Part shown: piece by piece, positions 11,640 to 23,817 of the stretch
Numbering within the stretch: position 1 is the first letter of the stretch
How the letters are laid out: every line of letters begins with the position of its first letter
Source of the DNA: Prinia subflava
Lineage: Eukaryota > Chordata > Aves > Passeriformes > Cisticolidae
DNA: 64,000 nt
Assembly: GCF_021018805.1 (NCBI RefSeq)
Contig: NC_086258.1
Coordinates: 12,111,100-12,175,099, forward strand
Direction: 5' to 3'
Translations under genes and position numbers: made by a program
Notes under the pieces: model-generated
Seen by the model: the letters and a program-made list of their open reading frames with translations, nothing else
The model's database searches: none
What the model was told of the DNA's origin: nothing

Positions 11640-13896
11640 GTGAGAGCTCAGGCTGCAGGGCTCTGCTGCCTTTACTCAGCACAAAGGAAGTTTAAGCTTG
11701 CCTTGCTGTATACACTGAAAAATGTGTCTAAAACTGTGTTGGAAAGCAAATTAATTTGCAAATAACTTCGCCACTCTGATCTTTCTGGTTCAGTTTGCTA
11801 TCCCATTAAACTTGGAATGATTTTTAATACAAGCACTAATTAAATGTTAATGTTAATAGAATCAATTTGGGCCCTAATGGTCTTTTCTGCTGAGATGAAT
11901 GCTGAGGTGAACAAGACATCATTATTTTGGTTGCAGAACTCTGGTATCTGGGGCTGGATTTCGATGCAGTTGTGGTTTTGTGCTGTTGAAGTGAATGCAA
12001 AAATACGAGACAGAAAAACCTGATCCACACAGGGATTGTCCTGGTGGTTCCAGTTCTGCAGAGTGTGGAACGTGTTCCCAATGAAAAGCTGTCTTTGGTT
12101 GCAAATGGAATTAATAATAAATTTATTGAAGCAAATTGGAAATGCAAAGTGGAAGGGAAGAAGTTGGAATGTTCTGAGCCTCCCCCTGCTGCCTGTGGCT
12201 CACAGGGAAAGGACATTTGGAAAGGTTCACTTCTTACACTTCCAGGACACTGAATTAGAAACCCCAGGACTTCAGGGAGGAATATGAATTAATCAGGCAA
12301 CTGAGTGTCACAAATACAACCTCCAAACAGGTGTTCAGTGTCCCTGCCTGTCAGTCCTTTCTCTTGGAATTCCAATTTTTGGAGATGCTTTGGTGTGTGG
12401 AAATTCCATTGTACTGAAGCAGACAGTCTGTTAGCCTGGGATATGCAGAACATTTCATTGTTCCTTCTCTTCCATAAAAGAATTCCATATTTTGTTGCAA
12501 TAAGAAACTTCCCTTAGTCTGTGGCTTGGGAAGAACATGAAACTGCCAGACAGGATCAATCAATTGGTAGTGGATGCCTTGTGAAGTCAGAGGAAGGTGG
12601 TCTGAATATCCTTCCCCAAGTTTCCCTGCCAGCCTGGGACTTCCACTGGGATATTTCTGGGGCCTTTCTCCTTTGTTGATACAATGCTCTCTTTCAGCAT
12701 TTTGGTTTTGGTTTCTCATGCTGTTCCCAAGCAGATTGTACAGGTCTGACTTCACCTTCCAATTTTTCCACCAATTCCCACCAATTTTCTCCACCAATTC
12801 CCTTTTCCCCTTGGCTCGTGCTGAGCTCCAGCAGGACCTGAGGCTGCTGAGGGAGGGAGCAGCCCCAGGGGAGCTCTGCTGAGAGGCAGAGCCACTGCTC
12901 AGGGGGAGCTGCTGCAGGAAAACCTCTGCAAGTCTGGCCAAGGGAGAAGGATGAGCACAAGTGATAAAGTCTTTATTTCAACAAACATTCAATCCCATCT
13001 TCTCTGGGGTTCTTCATCTCGTGGAATGTGTGAAGTTACATGGGACAGCTGCTTTGGTGCTGCTGCTCTTGCAGCACAGGTTAACACTACCAGTTAATTT
13101 GGTTGTGAAAATACTTGCAGGGTTATGTGTCAGCTTTTCATTCTGTCCTTAGGTTTCATTAACTCCTGGTGCCTGACTGAAGTTCCCGCTCATGGGGAAT
13201 AAAAAAAAGCAGAGCCTTGCTAACAGAGAGCAGAGCGCTCACAGCGTCATGAGAGCGTGGAGGGGAATTCATTTGGAAAATTATAAATTATCCATTTGTT
13301 CAAATTCATGAAAAGTGAAGCAAAGCTGCAACTGGTGCTCCAGAGGGGCTGCCAGAGTGATCAGGATAATTGTTCCCCATGTCCCTGCAAGGAGATCAGA
13401 GGAGTTTGCTTTTCCCTTAATCTGCCAGAGGGATTCTCACCTTCTGATTCCGTATCTTGCCCTAATGAAAAAAATGCAAAATGTTGGAAAGAAACTTTCA
13501 TGGCTGGATTTTACTTTGTTTACCTGGTTCAGAAAGGTGCTGGGAAGATTGTTCATGTTTTCACTCCCTGAGTTATGAGTCTCAAAGGTCATATTCTTAG
13601 TCAAAATCTTAAACAGCGGAATCCCTGTGCTTTTGGAAAATGGGAATGTTGGTCTTTGGGGCATTTTTACTTTATAGACTGAGCTTTGGTCTACAGGGTG
13701 TTTCTAGACTGACTCTGGGCTTAGCAGTTGAGTGCTGTTAATTAGCCATGAGTTAAATCTCATCTCTAATGAGATGGTGCTGCCACAGCCACCCAGAGCT
13801 CCAGACCCAGAGCTCCAGGGAGCCCTGGCAGCTCCCCCTGGGTTATTTCCTGCCCTTCCCTGACTGCCCCCGGGGGAATTCCCTTGTTCTCTGCAG
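11640..13896. other. RPTOR: RPTOR intron 5
   Basis: No exon or clear transposon is seen. A short 'ccaccaattc' repetition lies near 12770-12810, and a short A tract lies near 13200. Open frames here show no family resemblance. Confidence 0.8.
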
Positions 13897-14072
13897 GTGG
13901 CTGCCATCAACCCCAACCACCCCCTTGCGCAGATGCCTCTGCCGCCGTCCATGAAGAACTGCATCCAGCTGGCAGCGTGCGAGGCCAGCGAGCTGCTGCC
14001 CATGATCCCCGACCTGCCCGCCGACCTCTTCACCTCCTGCCTCACCACGCCCATCAAGATCGCCCTGCGCTG
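13897..14072 (+). CDS. RPTOR: RPTOR exon 6 (residues 219-277)
   Basis: This exon has 176 nt, starts in phase 0 (ctgcag|gtg) and ends after two bases of the Trp277 codon (tg|gtgagt). It encodes [14 protein letters not shown] through TTPIKIALR. The conserved [16 protein letters not shown] and [16 protein letters not shown] stretches belong to the RNC/caspase-like domain. A G-rich minisatellite starts about 45 bp past the donor. Confidence 0.97.
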
Positions 14073-14118
14073 GTGAGTGGGGCAGGGATGGCCAGGACAT
14101 CCCTCTGGCCGCCCTGGA

Positions 14119-14290
14119 GGGTCTGGAGACTGGACAGGGGGGTTTGGAGACTGGACAGGGGGTCTGGAGACTGGACAGAGGGGTCTGGAGACTGGACAGG
14201 GGGGTTTGGAGACTGGACAGGAGGGTTTGGAGACTGGACAGGGGGGTCTGGAGACTGGACAGAGGGGTCTGGAGACTGGACAGGGGGGTC
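14119..14290. repeat. 21-22-bp G-rich minisatellite after the exon 6 donor
   Basis: There are eight copies of 'ggagactggaca' spaced 20-22 bp apart, separated by G runs of four to six. The array begins 47 bp from the exon 6 donor. The G runs lie on the transcribed-sense strand. Confidence 0.93.
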
Positions 14291-14344
14291 TGGGATCTGT
14301 CCAGGGGGGTCAGTTAGACCCACACAGATCCCAGGAGGGCACTG

Positions 14345-14848
14345 ACTCTGATCCCTGTCCATAGGAGTGAACACTCACATGCAGGAAGAATCACAAATCC
14401 TAAGAATTTAAAATAAGTAGTAACTGGTTTATTATAGAATATAAATATAGAAATTAGGATTCTTAGCAGATGGGGCTGAAGAGACAAGATGGAGGAATTG
14501 GGGAGTGGCCCCTGTGCTCCTTGTTCTTGCTCTCGTCCCCCATCTTGTGCTGAGTTGGGTTTTAGAGATTGGTTTAGAGTAGAACTGACATGTTAGCATA
14601 GGTAGTAGGTATTGGTACAATTTTGTAAATATAAAATACGTCTAGGACAGTGTTTGGGTCAGGGGTACTGTACATAAGGTGTGGGGCTCTCTGATCCGCC
14701 CAGTCCCCCCCGTGTCCTGCTCTGCTGGGGAGGCCTTGCAAAGCTCGTTAAGAACTGAGAGATAATTAAGAATAAACAGCCTTGATAACACGAACTGCTG
14801 GACTCAACTTGTCATCTCTGGCTTTGGTGTGAAACACCCAGGGCAAAG
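14345..14848 (+). mobile_element. Probable solo LTR of an endogenous retrovirus (bounds approximate)
   Basis: This AT-richer block differs from its GC-rich surroundings. It has a TATA-like 'taaatataaaat' near 14625-14637 and a polyadenylation signal AATAAA at 14771-14776. A U5-like tail follows, ending '...ggtgtgaaaca' about 75 bp later. This order is that of U3-R-U5. No primer-binding site, gag/pol frame or second LTR is visible, so if it is retroviral it is a solo copy. I could not fix the ends or a target-site duplication. Confidence 0.5.
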
Positions 14849-14869
14849 AGAAGACTGAAAACCTGATTA

Positions 14870-14985
14870 CCCCTGGGAACAGCAACCCCGAGGAAACTCC
14901 CAGGGAACAGCAACCCTGGGGGAACCCTGAGCACCTTGGGGAACAGCAACCCCAAGGAGAATCTCAGGGAATCAATAACCCTGAG
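14870..14985. repeat. Short 'ggaacagcaaccc' repeat
   Basis: About three or four imperfect copies of a roughly 35-bp unit with the core 'gggaacagcaacccc', directly after the probable LTR. Confidence 0.65.
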
Positions 14986-16473
14986 GGGGCACAGCCAGGC
15001 TGTGGGACCCCAGGCGTGCTCCTGGCCTGGAGCTGCCCTGCAGTGTGGGATAGCAGGGCCTCAACTGGGCACCGGGGACAGCAGCTTATTAATGAGAGCT
15101 GGAGAGGTGAAAATATTGTTATCTTCTACTTATTGCGTTTTAGTTTCCAGCTCAATATCTAGGTTTGCTCAGATTAAGGGATTTACTGTTCTGGGAATTA
15201 AATATCTGCTTCCTCAGAGAGCAGGAATGGTACATAGTGCAATACAACTTTCTGTAAACTATCCTTTGCACAAATCACATTCCAAATATTGCAGTTGCTG
15301 TAAATAATGCAGTAGCTTTAAACAGTGCTGGAGCGAGAGGAATGGAGTGATAAACCAGGGAAAGATGTTCTGGAATGACAGCCCAAGTTAATTAGGCAGA
15401 AAGTTAGAAAAGGCTGCTCCAGAGAGCAGGAGCTTTCCAAGAGCAGTGTTTTACCCAGCACCAGGGACCTGGAGCCCCCAGAGCTCAGGGGCTCCATCCC
15501 CAGAGGCTCCTCCAGCTGCTTCTCTCAAGTTTGTGCCTGGTCCAGAATGGAAAAACTTCAGGGCATTTGCTGGACAGGGTCTGAACAGGCAAAGCCCATG
15601 GACACTGCAGGTGGTGGTGAGAAATTGTCACCACAGCCCCAGGAGTCACTCACTGCCCTTTGGAGATATTTGTAATGAGTTCTTTAAACTCTTTCTGTTT
15701 CACATGAGCAGCAAACTGAGCGGGTTCCTGTGGCCAGGCTCTGGTTTGGGTATGTGAAGTTCTGTAGGAGAGGTTTTTTGGTGGGTTTTGTTTGTTAGAT
15801 ATGCTAAGAAAGGTTTTTTTCGGATTCTGTGATTTGTTGAGGAATTTTCTGTTTCTCATCTCCATGGGAACGTGGCTGAGGGGCTGAGCAGGGCAGGTTC
15901 TCCACAGGCTACACCTGCACGAGCATGAGAGATTCTGAGTTGTGTCTCAGGGTGTTTGACAGGAAAGGTGTTTGTAAAACTGCTCAGGGGAAGGGTTTAA
16001 ACACCTCAGCCTCAGCTGGCTGATGCTGGAAGGTGCCATGGGAACTCCTGGATAGTGAAGAATTTCCTCCCTCTTCCAATGCAGTGATTGTGTGGTGTTC
16101 ACTGCACCCTCAGGAGTTTTGTTCTCTGATGAAGGTTATGCTCCTTTTGTGTTCCCAGTTGACTGGCATTGTTGCAGGTGTGATTTTATCCCTGCAGTCC
16201 TGTAAATAATAAGTGCTGCTGTGGATCATTGGTTTTTACTGATGTTAAACACAACAAATGCAAAAACAGACCCTCTGCTGCATTCTAAGAGTTTGATCCA
16301 AGCTGTGTTGATGTTAAAGCTGTTATCCAAAAACAGTTAAACACAAAGACCTTTGCCATTGATTTGAGGTTTTGGGATTAACTCAGCCAATCCTCTGTCC
16401 CACTTTGATTTAGACAAACCACACTGAGTTTCAAAATATTCCTGTGATACCGAGCACCATTTCCTGCATTTCT

Positions 16474-16585
16474 GAGTTTGGGTTGGGAGGGACCTGAGAG
16501 CTCACCCAGTGCCACCCCCTGCCATGGGCAGGGACAGCTTCCACTCCCCCAGGTCCTGTCCAACCTGGTCTTTGAGGTCACCCCT
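16474..16585 (-). mobile_element. CR1 LINE 3'-end fragment
   Basis: The antisense CR1 blocks 'gggttgggagggacctgaga', 'cagtgccaccccctgccatg', 'ggcagggacagcttccactc' and 'caggtcctgtccaacctgg' are in the standard order. Confidence 0.7.
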
Positions 16586-17952
16586 TTATTTTCTTTAATC
16601 TGGGAATGTTAGCATGATCCCAGCTGGCCTGGGACACTTGCAGGGACACCCTTCTCTGAGGCAGCAGATGTCACTGTGCAGAGCTGCTCTCGTGCTCCTT
16701 CCAGCACCAGCAGAAGGGTTAAACTCTGCAGCCTCATCCAGGGCCCGGGCTGTGCCAGGCTGAGCCTGCCTGGGGCTGTTTAGGAGGGAATTTCCCTGCG
16801 TGGTTCTGTAATGCACTGTCGTAAGAATTTTATATTTCAGCAGATTGCACAGGGATCCCTCTGCAGGTTCCTGGGTTCTTTATGGCTGCTCTGTCTGCTG
16901 GATGACGCATGCATCAGCATCAGGAGAGCAGCCTGGGCTCCGTGAGCTCCCAGAGCTGTCCCAGTCCTGGGCTCCAGTGGCTGCCCTTCAGGGGATGTCA
17001 GGAGAGCTGGAGCACTCCTCAGGATCTGATATGAGCCCTGCATGTCTTGTCTTTAAAACATAATTGTCTCTCCTTTATCTGGGAAGGGAAAAACCTTTTG
17101 GACATGGATAATGTGTGAGGAGGGAAGGGCTTGCTGGGCAGCTGAGCCCTCAGTGTCCCCAGGGCTCTGTGCAGTGTGGGGCAAACGTCAGCTGAGATTG
17201 CACAGAGGGCGAAATTGCTGCTTAAACAGCAGAGAGTGCATTCCTGAGGGACTGGGGCAATGGGCTGGGAATGCAGCTCCGGGCTGGGAATGCAGCTCCG
17301 GGCTGTGTTTGCTGGGTTTCCATCCCAGAGCTGTGTTCCCACTGCTGCCCTGAGCTCCAGGGGGAGGGAGGGAGGCAGCGTCCCCCTGCCCACACACTCC
17401 TGCTTCAGCAGCTTGGGGATTTTCCAGGCACTGCTGACAGGACTCGGCGTTTTCCAGGGCTGCTGTTCCTGGAGTAGTGGGATTTGTAAGGCTGAGGAAA
17501 TGGAGTCAGCAGTTTTTTTAATTAAATAACGGAGGTGTCTGAACCTGACGCATTCCTCCCTCCTGCCTTCCCTGCCTGCAGTGCCAGCTCTCCCAGGGAA
17601 GCCCAGGCAGGGCTGATCATTATTCCAGCAGCACAGTCCTGCTCTGTGCTGCTCCCGGGAGGCTGTGCTGGGTGCTGGGAGCCCTTTCCCCCGCCGTGTT
17701 TGGAACACTTGTCACCCTGACAGCTACAATGGCCCACTTCTGACACCTGACGATGGAAATGCCCCAGAATCACGGGGGTGACAAATGCTGAGGGCCTCGT
17801 TTGGCTCTGATCGTGCTGTGTTGAAGTTTCCTACCCAAACACCATTTTAGAAGCAGAAACAGTGCAATAAAGAGCCCTCCTTCTGCATCCTCTGCACTGA
17901 GCCTGGTCATTAAACACTCAATTAGTGTGTTCTGTTTTACTGTCTCTCCCAG

Positions 17953-18012
17953 GTTCTGCATGCAGAAGAGTGTCAGGCTGGTGCCAGGAGTCACGCTGGA
18001 TTTAATAGAGAA
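17953..18012 (+). CDS. RPTOR: RPTOR exon 7 (residues 277-297)
   Basis: This is the smallest exon in the window at 60 nt. It begins with the last base of the Trp277 codon (cccag|g) and ends after two bases of the Lys297 codon (aa|gtaagt). It encodes FCMQKSVRLVPGVTLDLIE. Two positions appear to differ from human, where I recall KCVSLVPG instead of KSVRLVPG. Both splice sites are strong. Confidence 0.95.
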
Positions 18013-20303
18013 GTAAGTCACATTTTGTCTGTATTGGTGTGTCCTGAAGGGGGTTAGGGGAGCAGAAGTCTGGATCAGAGGTGTGAGTTCTCAGCAGGAG
18101 GGAGGTCCCAGGGCTCCCTGGCGTGGGCAGTGGAGCTGCCCATGGCCCCTGGTCAGTACTGGCTGAGATCACATCAGCCCCAGTTCCCTCTGCCATTTTT
18201 GCATGTTTTCAATCAGCTCAGGTCCAAAAAGCCTCTCAGTGCTGCCAGCCCTTCCACACAGGTGTGTTGGGCTAGCCGGGTCCATCAGCAGTGTTAAGGT
18301 TTTTAACTGGGCTAATTTTATATGGGAAAAATTGATTATCTCCTCTCGGCTGAGGAGAGTGAGTGATATTTTGTATAAAGCTGTATTTCAGAGAGACTCA
18401 TTGGACCAAAATAAAAATACAGCTTACAGCTGACAGAGCAGAGACAAACCCTGTCTCTCAGAGGTGTCAGAGTGGTTTTCAGGGAAAGGATTCACCACTG
18501 GGTGAATCCTCTGAAAGCTCTGGGGAAAATGTGCTGGGATTGGGTTTCTTGTGCCTCAAGGAGATGGGAAGCAGGAAGGAAACTTTCCTGAGTGCCAGAG
18601 GTGTGCACAGCTTTGGGGATGAGGAGGAGCTGAGGCCACCTCAGGCCACTGCATAAAGAATGGCTGTGGGATGTTAATTAATTACCCATTGCTACGAGAG
18701 TGTCTCTAATCAATGACGTGGTGAGGTTGCTGAAGGTCTGAGCCGGGCAGCTCTGACTCAGCCTCCCAGAGCACTTGGGTGTTAAATCCTCTTTGAATAA
18801 AGGTTTCCTGGCAGAAATAGGTTTTAGTTGAGGCTCTTGGTCTGTGCTGTGCCACAGCACACGTGTGTGTGTTGCAGGCTCCTCCAGGGGAGGGGTGCCA
18901 GCAGCAGCTTCCTGTGGATATCAAATATTTAAACCTCATCATCTTCATCTTCTCCTCAGATCAGTTATGGGAAACACAGATTTTTATTACAGTCTCGAGA
19001 CAGACCTGGAATAATTCCTGGATTGCCTATGTGTATATTGTAATTTATAATTCAGTTGTCTTTAAAATTGGGGAAGGAGTTTATATTGCAATTAAGCTGC
19101 AGACTTTGAGGCTAAATGAAGCTGCACGTTCTCTGAAGGGCTCCGATTTCCAATTATCCAGGCTGAGCCCGTGTCCTGATGAGGGGACGTGTGGTGGATC
19201 CTGATGTGCATTTATATCACAAAGCTTCTGAGATGAAGACAAAACAATCCTTCAGCTTAGAAATAAAGATTTTTACTGGAGCCAGACAGCAAAATGTACA
19301 GGAATTTTGGTGGAGTGTTGGGAATTTGGGAACGTCTGGCTGCCACCTCATGAGACCTTCTGTTGGCAGCATCTCTGTCCATGTTCCTCCTGCCTTAGGG
19401 GGGTTTTCTGTTTGATCCTAAGACTTCAAATCATCTGTGCTGGAGGTGTGGCTGTTGAGTAGCACGAACTGGGCTTTGTTCTGCTTCTCAAAAAGTCTGG
19501 GAAAAACCCTAAGGAATGGTTTATGGGAATAAATCCATGGGAATCCAAAACTGGGGGCCAGGAACTGGGAATGTACAAGGATGCTTTAATCTTTGATGCT
19601 GCATTGGGCCCCCTCTCCCAAAATCCCACTCTCTGGGGCCCAGGAATGGTATATGGCATTCCTGGGATTTTCATTGTGCAAAAGGAGGGAATTCTAAACA
19701 GAAATCCCCTGAGAAGGGGAAAACCAAAAAACCCCTTGAGAAATGTTCCTGCTTCTGGTGGGGCCGCTTAGAAGAGAGTCTGTGGCAGCCAGAGGAGATG
19801 GCTGTGTCTGTGCCCCAGCTCAGTGTCACTGTCCCTGGAGAGGAGCCTGGTCCCTCTAGTCCCTCGTGTCAGGGCTGGTGACAAAGGGCCCCTCTGGGTG
19901 TCCCCACGGGGGAAGGTCCTGCTGTGGCTGCTCAGGAGCAGAGCCCGCTCCAGGCTGGCGTGCACCAGCACCACATCCATAAACGTCACCAGAAATAACA
20001 AATGTGAGACTAAAATTGATGTTTGTTTCCACTTGAAGCATTATCAAATGTCAGGGGCTGGAAATTGCTCATGTTTTAATGTCTGTTTATTATTTATGGT
20101 GGAAGATGAAAATTCACGGTTTGCCTTTGCACCTGGGCTTGGCAGCTTTCAGCCCCTTGATTTTCTTGTAGAACAGTCAGTAGCAGATGCCAGAGGTGAT
20201 TTCTGTGTCTCAGTGGGTGCTCCTGGCCCTGGTGTCAGGGGCTGCTGTGCCCCGGAGCCCTGGGGAGCTCCCCCAGCCCTGCTGGAGCTGCAGGGCTCGG
20301 TGG

Positions 20304-20600
20304 GGTGTGACTGGCAGGGGTTTCCTGCATTCCCCAGGTGTGACTGGCAGGGGATTCCTGCATTCCCCAGGTGTGACTGGCAGGGGTTTCCTCTGCCCTC
20401 CCCCAGGTGTGACTGGCAGGGGTTTCCTGCATTCCCCAGGTGTGCTGTGCTGGGGTTTCCTGCATTCCCCAGGTGTGCTGTGCTGGGGTTTCCTGCATTC
20501 CCCAGGTGTGCTGTGCTGGGGTTTCCTGCATTCCCCAGGTGTGCTGTGCTGTGCTGGGGTGTCCCCCCTGCCCTCCCCCAGGTGTGCTGTGCGGGGGTGG
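20304..20600. repeat. 33-bp mid-intron minisatellite
   Basis: About nine copies of a unit joining 'ggtgtgactggcagg' or the variant 'ggtgtgctgtgctgg' to 'ggtttcctgcattcccca'. The period of about 33 bp is a multiple of three, which explains open frames of 342 (plus) and 181 (minus) codons through it. Confidence 0.93.
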
Positions 20601-20874
20601 CTCTGCTGTCACCACTGTCACGGGGCTCAGGCAGTGCAGGCACAGCCTGCTGTGGATGCAGAGTGAGGCTGCTGCTCCCAGGGATGGTTTTCATGGCAAC
20701 GCTGTGCTCACCTCCTCCTTCTGCAGCTCCCGCCAGAGCCTCCAGCCTTCGTCTGCCTCAGAGCCTGCCCAGGTTTCCCAGCCCGGCCTTGGCACACGTG
20801 GCTCAGCCCTGGGGTTTGGTGATGGGCACAGGAGCCCTGGGTCCTGTCTGAGCAGCTCCTGCCAGGCCAGGAGG

Positions 20875-21070
20875 TTTCACACAGAACCTGTGAGGTTGGA
20901 AGAGGCCTCTGAGATCACCGAGTGCCAGCTGTGCCCCATCCCCAGCTTGTCCCCAGCCCAGAGCTCTGAGTGCCACATCCTGGACACCTCCAGGGATGGG
21001 GACCCCAAACCCCCCTGGGCAGCCCCTGCCACTGCCTGGGCACCCTTCCCATGGGGAAACTCCTCCTGAT
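20875..21070 (-). mobile_element. CR1 LINE 3'-end fragment
   Basis: Antisense CR1 order: 'cacacagaacctgtgaggtt', 'ggaagaggcctctgagatca', 'cacctccagggatggggacc' and 'gcctgggcacccttcc'. Confidence 0.72.
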
Positions 21071-21638
21071 GGCTCCAAGCTGCCTGCAGCTGCCATCACA
21101 CGGTGTGAGCCGTGCCTGCCTGGCTGGGGAAGCTCAGCAGGGATCCCCTGGTTCCCAGGGAGGCCCCTCTGGCCTGGGGAGCTGCAGAGGGTGTTCTGCA
21201 ATGCAAATATTGACAGAGAATCCTCAGCAGAGCCTCGGTGGCCTCGTGTTCCCCGCGCTCGCTCCGGGGGAGCCATTAGCAAACACTGCTTCAGAGATGT
21301 GTATTTTTCCTCTGAATCCAAGACAGACAGGAATTTTTCATAAGATGTTAATTTCCAGCTGGGTTAGAGCTGTATTTATACACGGGAATGGTGCTGCTGC
21401 ATGTGGCAGAGGAGTGAGTGGCCACAGAAAGGCTTCCTGTGTTGGTCCTGATAGTTCTGATATTTAAAAACTTGTCCCAGAAAGGAAATTGGGTTAAATT
21501 AGGATTGAATCCACAGGATGTCTTAGCAGGTTGCTGCATATTTCTGAAATTTCCTCATGCACTTGCTGATATTTTCTCATGAGGGGAAAGGCAAAATAAC
21601 AGGGGCCTTCTGAAGGGTTTTATTTCCCCCACTTGTAG

Positions 21639-21739
21639 GATTCCTGGGAGGCTGAACGACAGGAGAACTCCCCTGGGAGAGCTGAACTGGATCTTCACAG
21701 CCATCACAGACACCATTGCCTGGAACGTGCTGCCCAGAG
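21639..21739 (+). CDS. RPTOR: RPTOR exon 8 (residues 297-331)
   Basis: This exon has 101 nt. It starts with the last base of the Lys297 codon (cttgtag|g) and ends with the first base of the Asp331 codon (cccagag|gtgagg). It encodes [15 protein letters not shown] through [10 protein letters not shown], with no difference from human that I can see. It lies at the C-terminal side of the RNC domain. Confidence 0.97.
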
Positions 21740-22611
21740 GTGAGGCCAAGGGGGGTCAGATCAATCAGACACTGAAAAGAGGGGGAAATTAAACCCTGAC
21801 ACTGGGAGAGCAGATCAGGATGGAGCTGAAAGCGAGTTTGGTTTTTATTTGTTGTTTTTGCCAGAGCATTGCAGAGACCTGATCATTAGAACCCAGAAAG
21901 GGTTTTCCTGGGCTAACACAATTGTCGTAGCTTGAATAATTCTCTTTCTTGCTGTATTTGTACAGAGCAATCTGTTTTCTTCCAGCCTTGGTTAGTAGCA
22001 TGAATAAAGGCTTTTTTTTTCCCTCTTTGCTGGTAAGGCAGTTTTGTTTCCCATGAGTAACTTCATTTCTCATTTCTCTACCCCTGTTGTGCTCTGAATT
22101 GGTACTTCTGGAGCACAAGCAGCCAAATTTGTAAACAGTTCTCCAACCCTGCTCTTCCTAATGCTCACATGGCATCAGTTCTTCTCTGCCCTGTAGAAGA
22201 GAGCACATTTGCTATCTTTTAGGATTCATTTTGGCTTCTCATCAAACTGCCAGTTAACAGATGGATAGTTCTTGATTAAACAGTACACAGAGGTCCTGTT
22301 CTCCCTCAGTAATTTTCCAAAAACTTTGTCAGGATGAGCTGAAATGAAACACCAAAAGGGAAATTTGATCCAGAAAAGGCAAAAAAGAACCCGAAGTAGA
22401 AAATGTTGAATTGTGCTAACACAGAATGGAGCAGCCATGGTGCTCTGGGGGAGCTCTGAAGGAGAATTTCCCTTTGGTGGTCGTGATCACGTCCCTGCAG
22501 AGCTGCTGCACATCCCCTGTTTCTGGAACAAAATGTTAGCATTTGTCACATCCTCAACCCTTCCTGCATGCTGCCTGAGGTGCTGGTGCTGACTGCTGCC
22601 ATCTCCTGCAG
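21740..22611. other. RPTOR: RPTOR intron 8
   Basis: Unique sequence, AT-rich in the middle with a T tract near 22012. I see no repeat, exon or RNA gene. Confidence 0.8.
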
Positions 22612-22756
22612 ATCTCTTCCAGAAGCTGTTCCGGCAGGACCTGCTGGTGGCCAGCCTGTTCCGGAACTTTCTGCTGGCAGAGAGGATCATGAGGTCCTAC
22701 AACTGCACCCCGGTCAGCAGCCCCCGGCTGCCCCCCACGTACATGCACGCCATGTG
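22612..22756 (+). CDS. RPTOR: RPTOR exon 9 (residues 331-379)
   Basis: This exon has 145 nt. It starts with two bases of Asp331 (ctgcag|at) and ends with two bases of Trp379 (atgtg|gtgagt). It encodes [16 protein letters not shown], then [17 protein letters not shown] and LPPTYMHAM. This segment links the caspase-like domain to the solenoid. A 20-bp minisatellite with potential to form G-quadruplexes begins within about 20 bp of the donor. Confidence 0.97.
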
Positions 22757-22771
22757 GTGAGTGCTGCCCCC

Positions 22772-22983
22772 GGGCCGGGCAGGGGTCCCCGAGGATGGGC
22801 AGGGGTCCCCGAGGGTGGGCAGGGATCCCCCAGGGTGGGCAGGGATCCCCCAGGGTGGGCAGGGATTCCCCAGGGTGGGCAGGGATCCCCCAGGGTGGGC
22901 AGGGATTCCCCAGGGTGGGCAGGGATCCCCCAGGGTGGGCAGGGATCCCCCAGGGTGGGCAGGGATCCCCCAGGGTGGGCAGG
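22772..22983. repeat. 20-bp G-rich minisatellite after the exon 9 donor
   Basis: About ten copies of 'gggtgggcagggatccccca', nearly perfect in the second half. The sense strand has repeated GGGTGGGCAGGG runs suited to G-quadruplex formation. The array starts about 16 bp past the splice donor and leads directly into a CR1 tail. Confidence 0.95.
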
Positions 22984-22984
22984 C

Positions 22985-23096
22985 CCTGGCACAGGTTATG
23001 CCCACAGGAGGGGCTGGGAGCAGCCTGGGGTGGTGGCAGGTGACCCAGGTGACATTTAGGGTCCCCTCCAAGCCCATTCCGTGGTTCCACTGAGTC
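22985..23096 (+). mobile_element. CR1 LINE 3'-end fragment
   Basis: Sense CR1 tail: 'gggagcagcctggggtggtg', 'gcaggtgacccaggtgac', 'agggtcccctccaagccc' and 'attccgtggttccactgag', a diverged form of the terminal octamer region. Confidence 0.62.
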
Positions 23097-23817
23097 TCTG
23101 CAGCGCTGCTCTGGTTCGGGCGGTGGCTCAGGAAGGGAACAGCTTGTGGCAGCCTAATTCCCATCTCCAAAGCTGCTGCTGCTCTGGGCATTCATAATTA
23201 TCCTGTAATTCTGTGGTGCAGAGGCTGCAGTCCAGCCCTGTCATCTTCCCCAACAAATGCCAAGGAAATGGGTCACCTGCTGCCTTTGTTCTCCCAAGGT
23301 AAAGCTGCCCCCCAGGGATGGGAGGAGCAGAGGGCCCGGGGGAAGGATCCTTACCTGGAGCTGCTGAAGTAGGAGAAATTCCTGCTCTCGAGTTCCTCTG
23401 CTTTTACTGTTGCTTTTAAGATGATTAATGGAAATGGAGGTGGCACAGTTATCAAAAAGCTCTTAAATGTACTTCTGCCTATCAAACCAATGTCCCAAGA
23501 ACAATTATAGTAAAAATAATAATAATAACAGCAATAACAAAAATTCTGGCATTTATTTTCTTACTCACTGTGATTAACAGAGAAGCACCAAATTGGGCCA
23601 AGTACAGAGGGGGGCAGTGACACTGAGGGGGCTCCTGGGGGACAGAACAGAGCCTTGCTAAAGGCTGAGGGAGTGACAGGTAAAGGCAGCTGAGGGGGCT
23701 CAGCCTGCATTTCCAGAAGCTTTTGAATAGGTTTCCTCCATAAAAATGTGGAGGAAGGTGAGCACAGAGGGTGCTGATGAATGAGTGCAGCACTGGCAGC
23801 AGCACTGAAGAGCTCAG

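Larger units (their letters stand above)
14073..17952. other. RPTOR: RPTOR intron 6
   Basis: Contents in order: a 21-22-bp minisatellite just after the donor, a probable solo LTR, a short run of 'ggaacagcaac' repeats, a CR1 fragment near 16.5 kb, and a 19-bp duplication near 17265-17310. Nothing else is recognised. Confidence 0.85.
18013..21638. other. RPTOR: RPTOR intron 7
   Basis: A 33-bp minisatellite lies at 20.3-20.6 kb and a CR1 fragment at 20.9-21.1 kb. The rest is unique intron sequence, AT-rich near 18950-19120. No coding sequence is supported. Confidence 0.85.
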
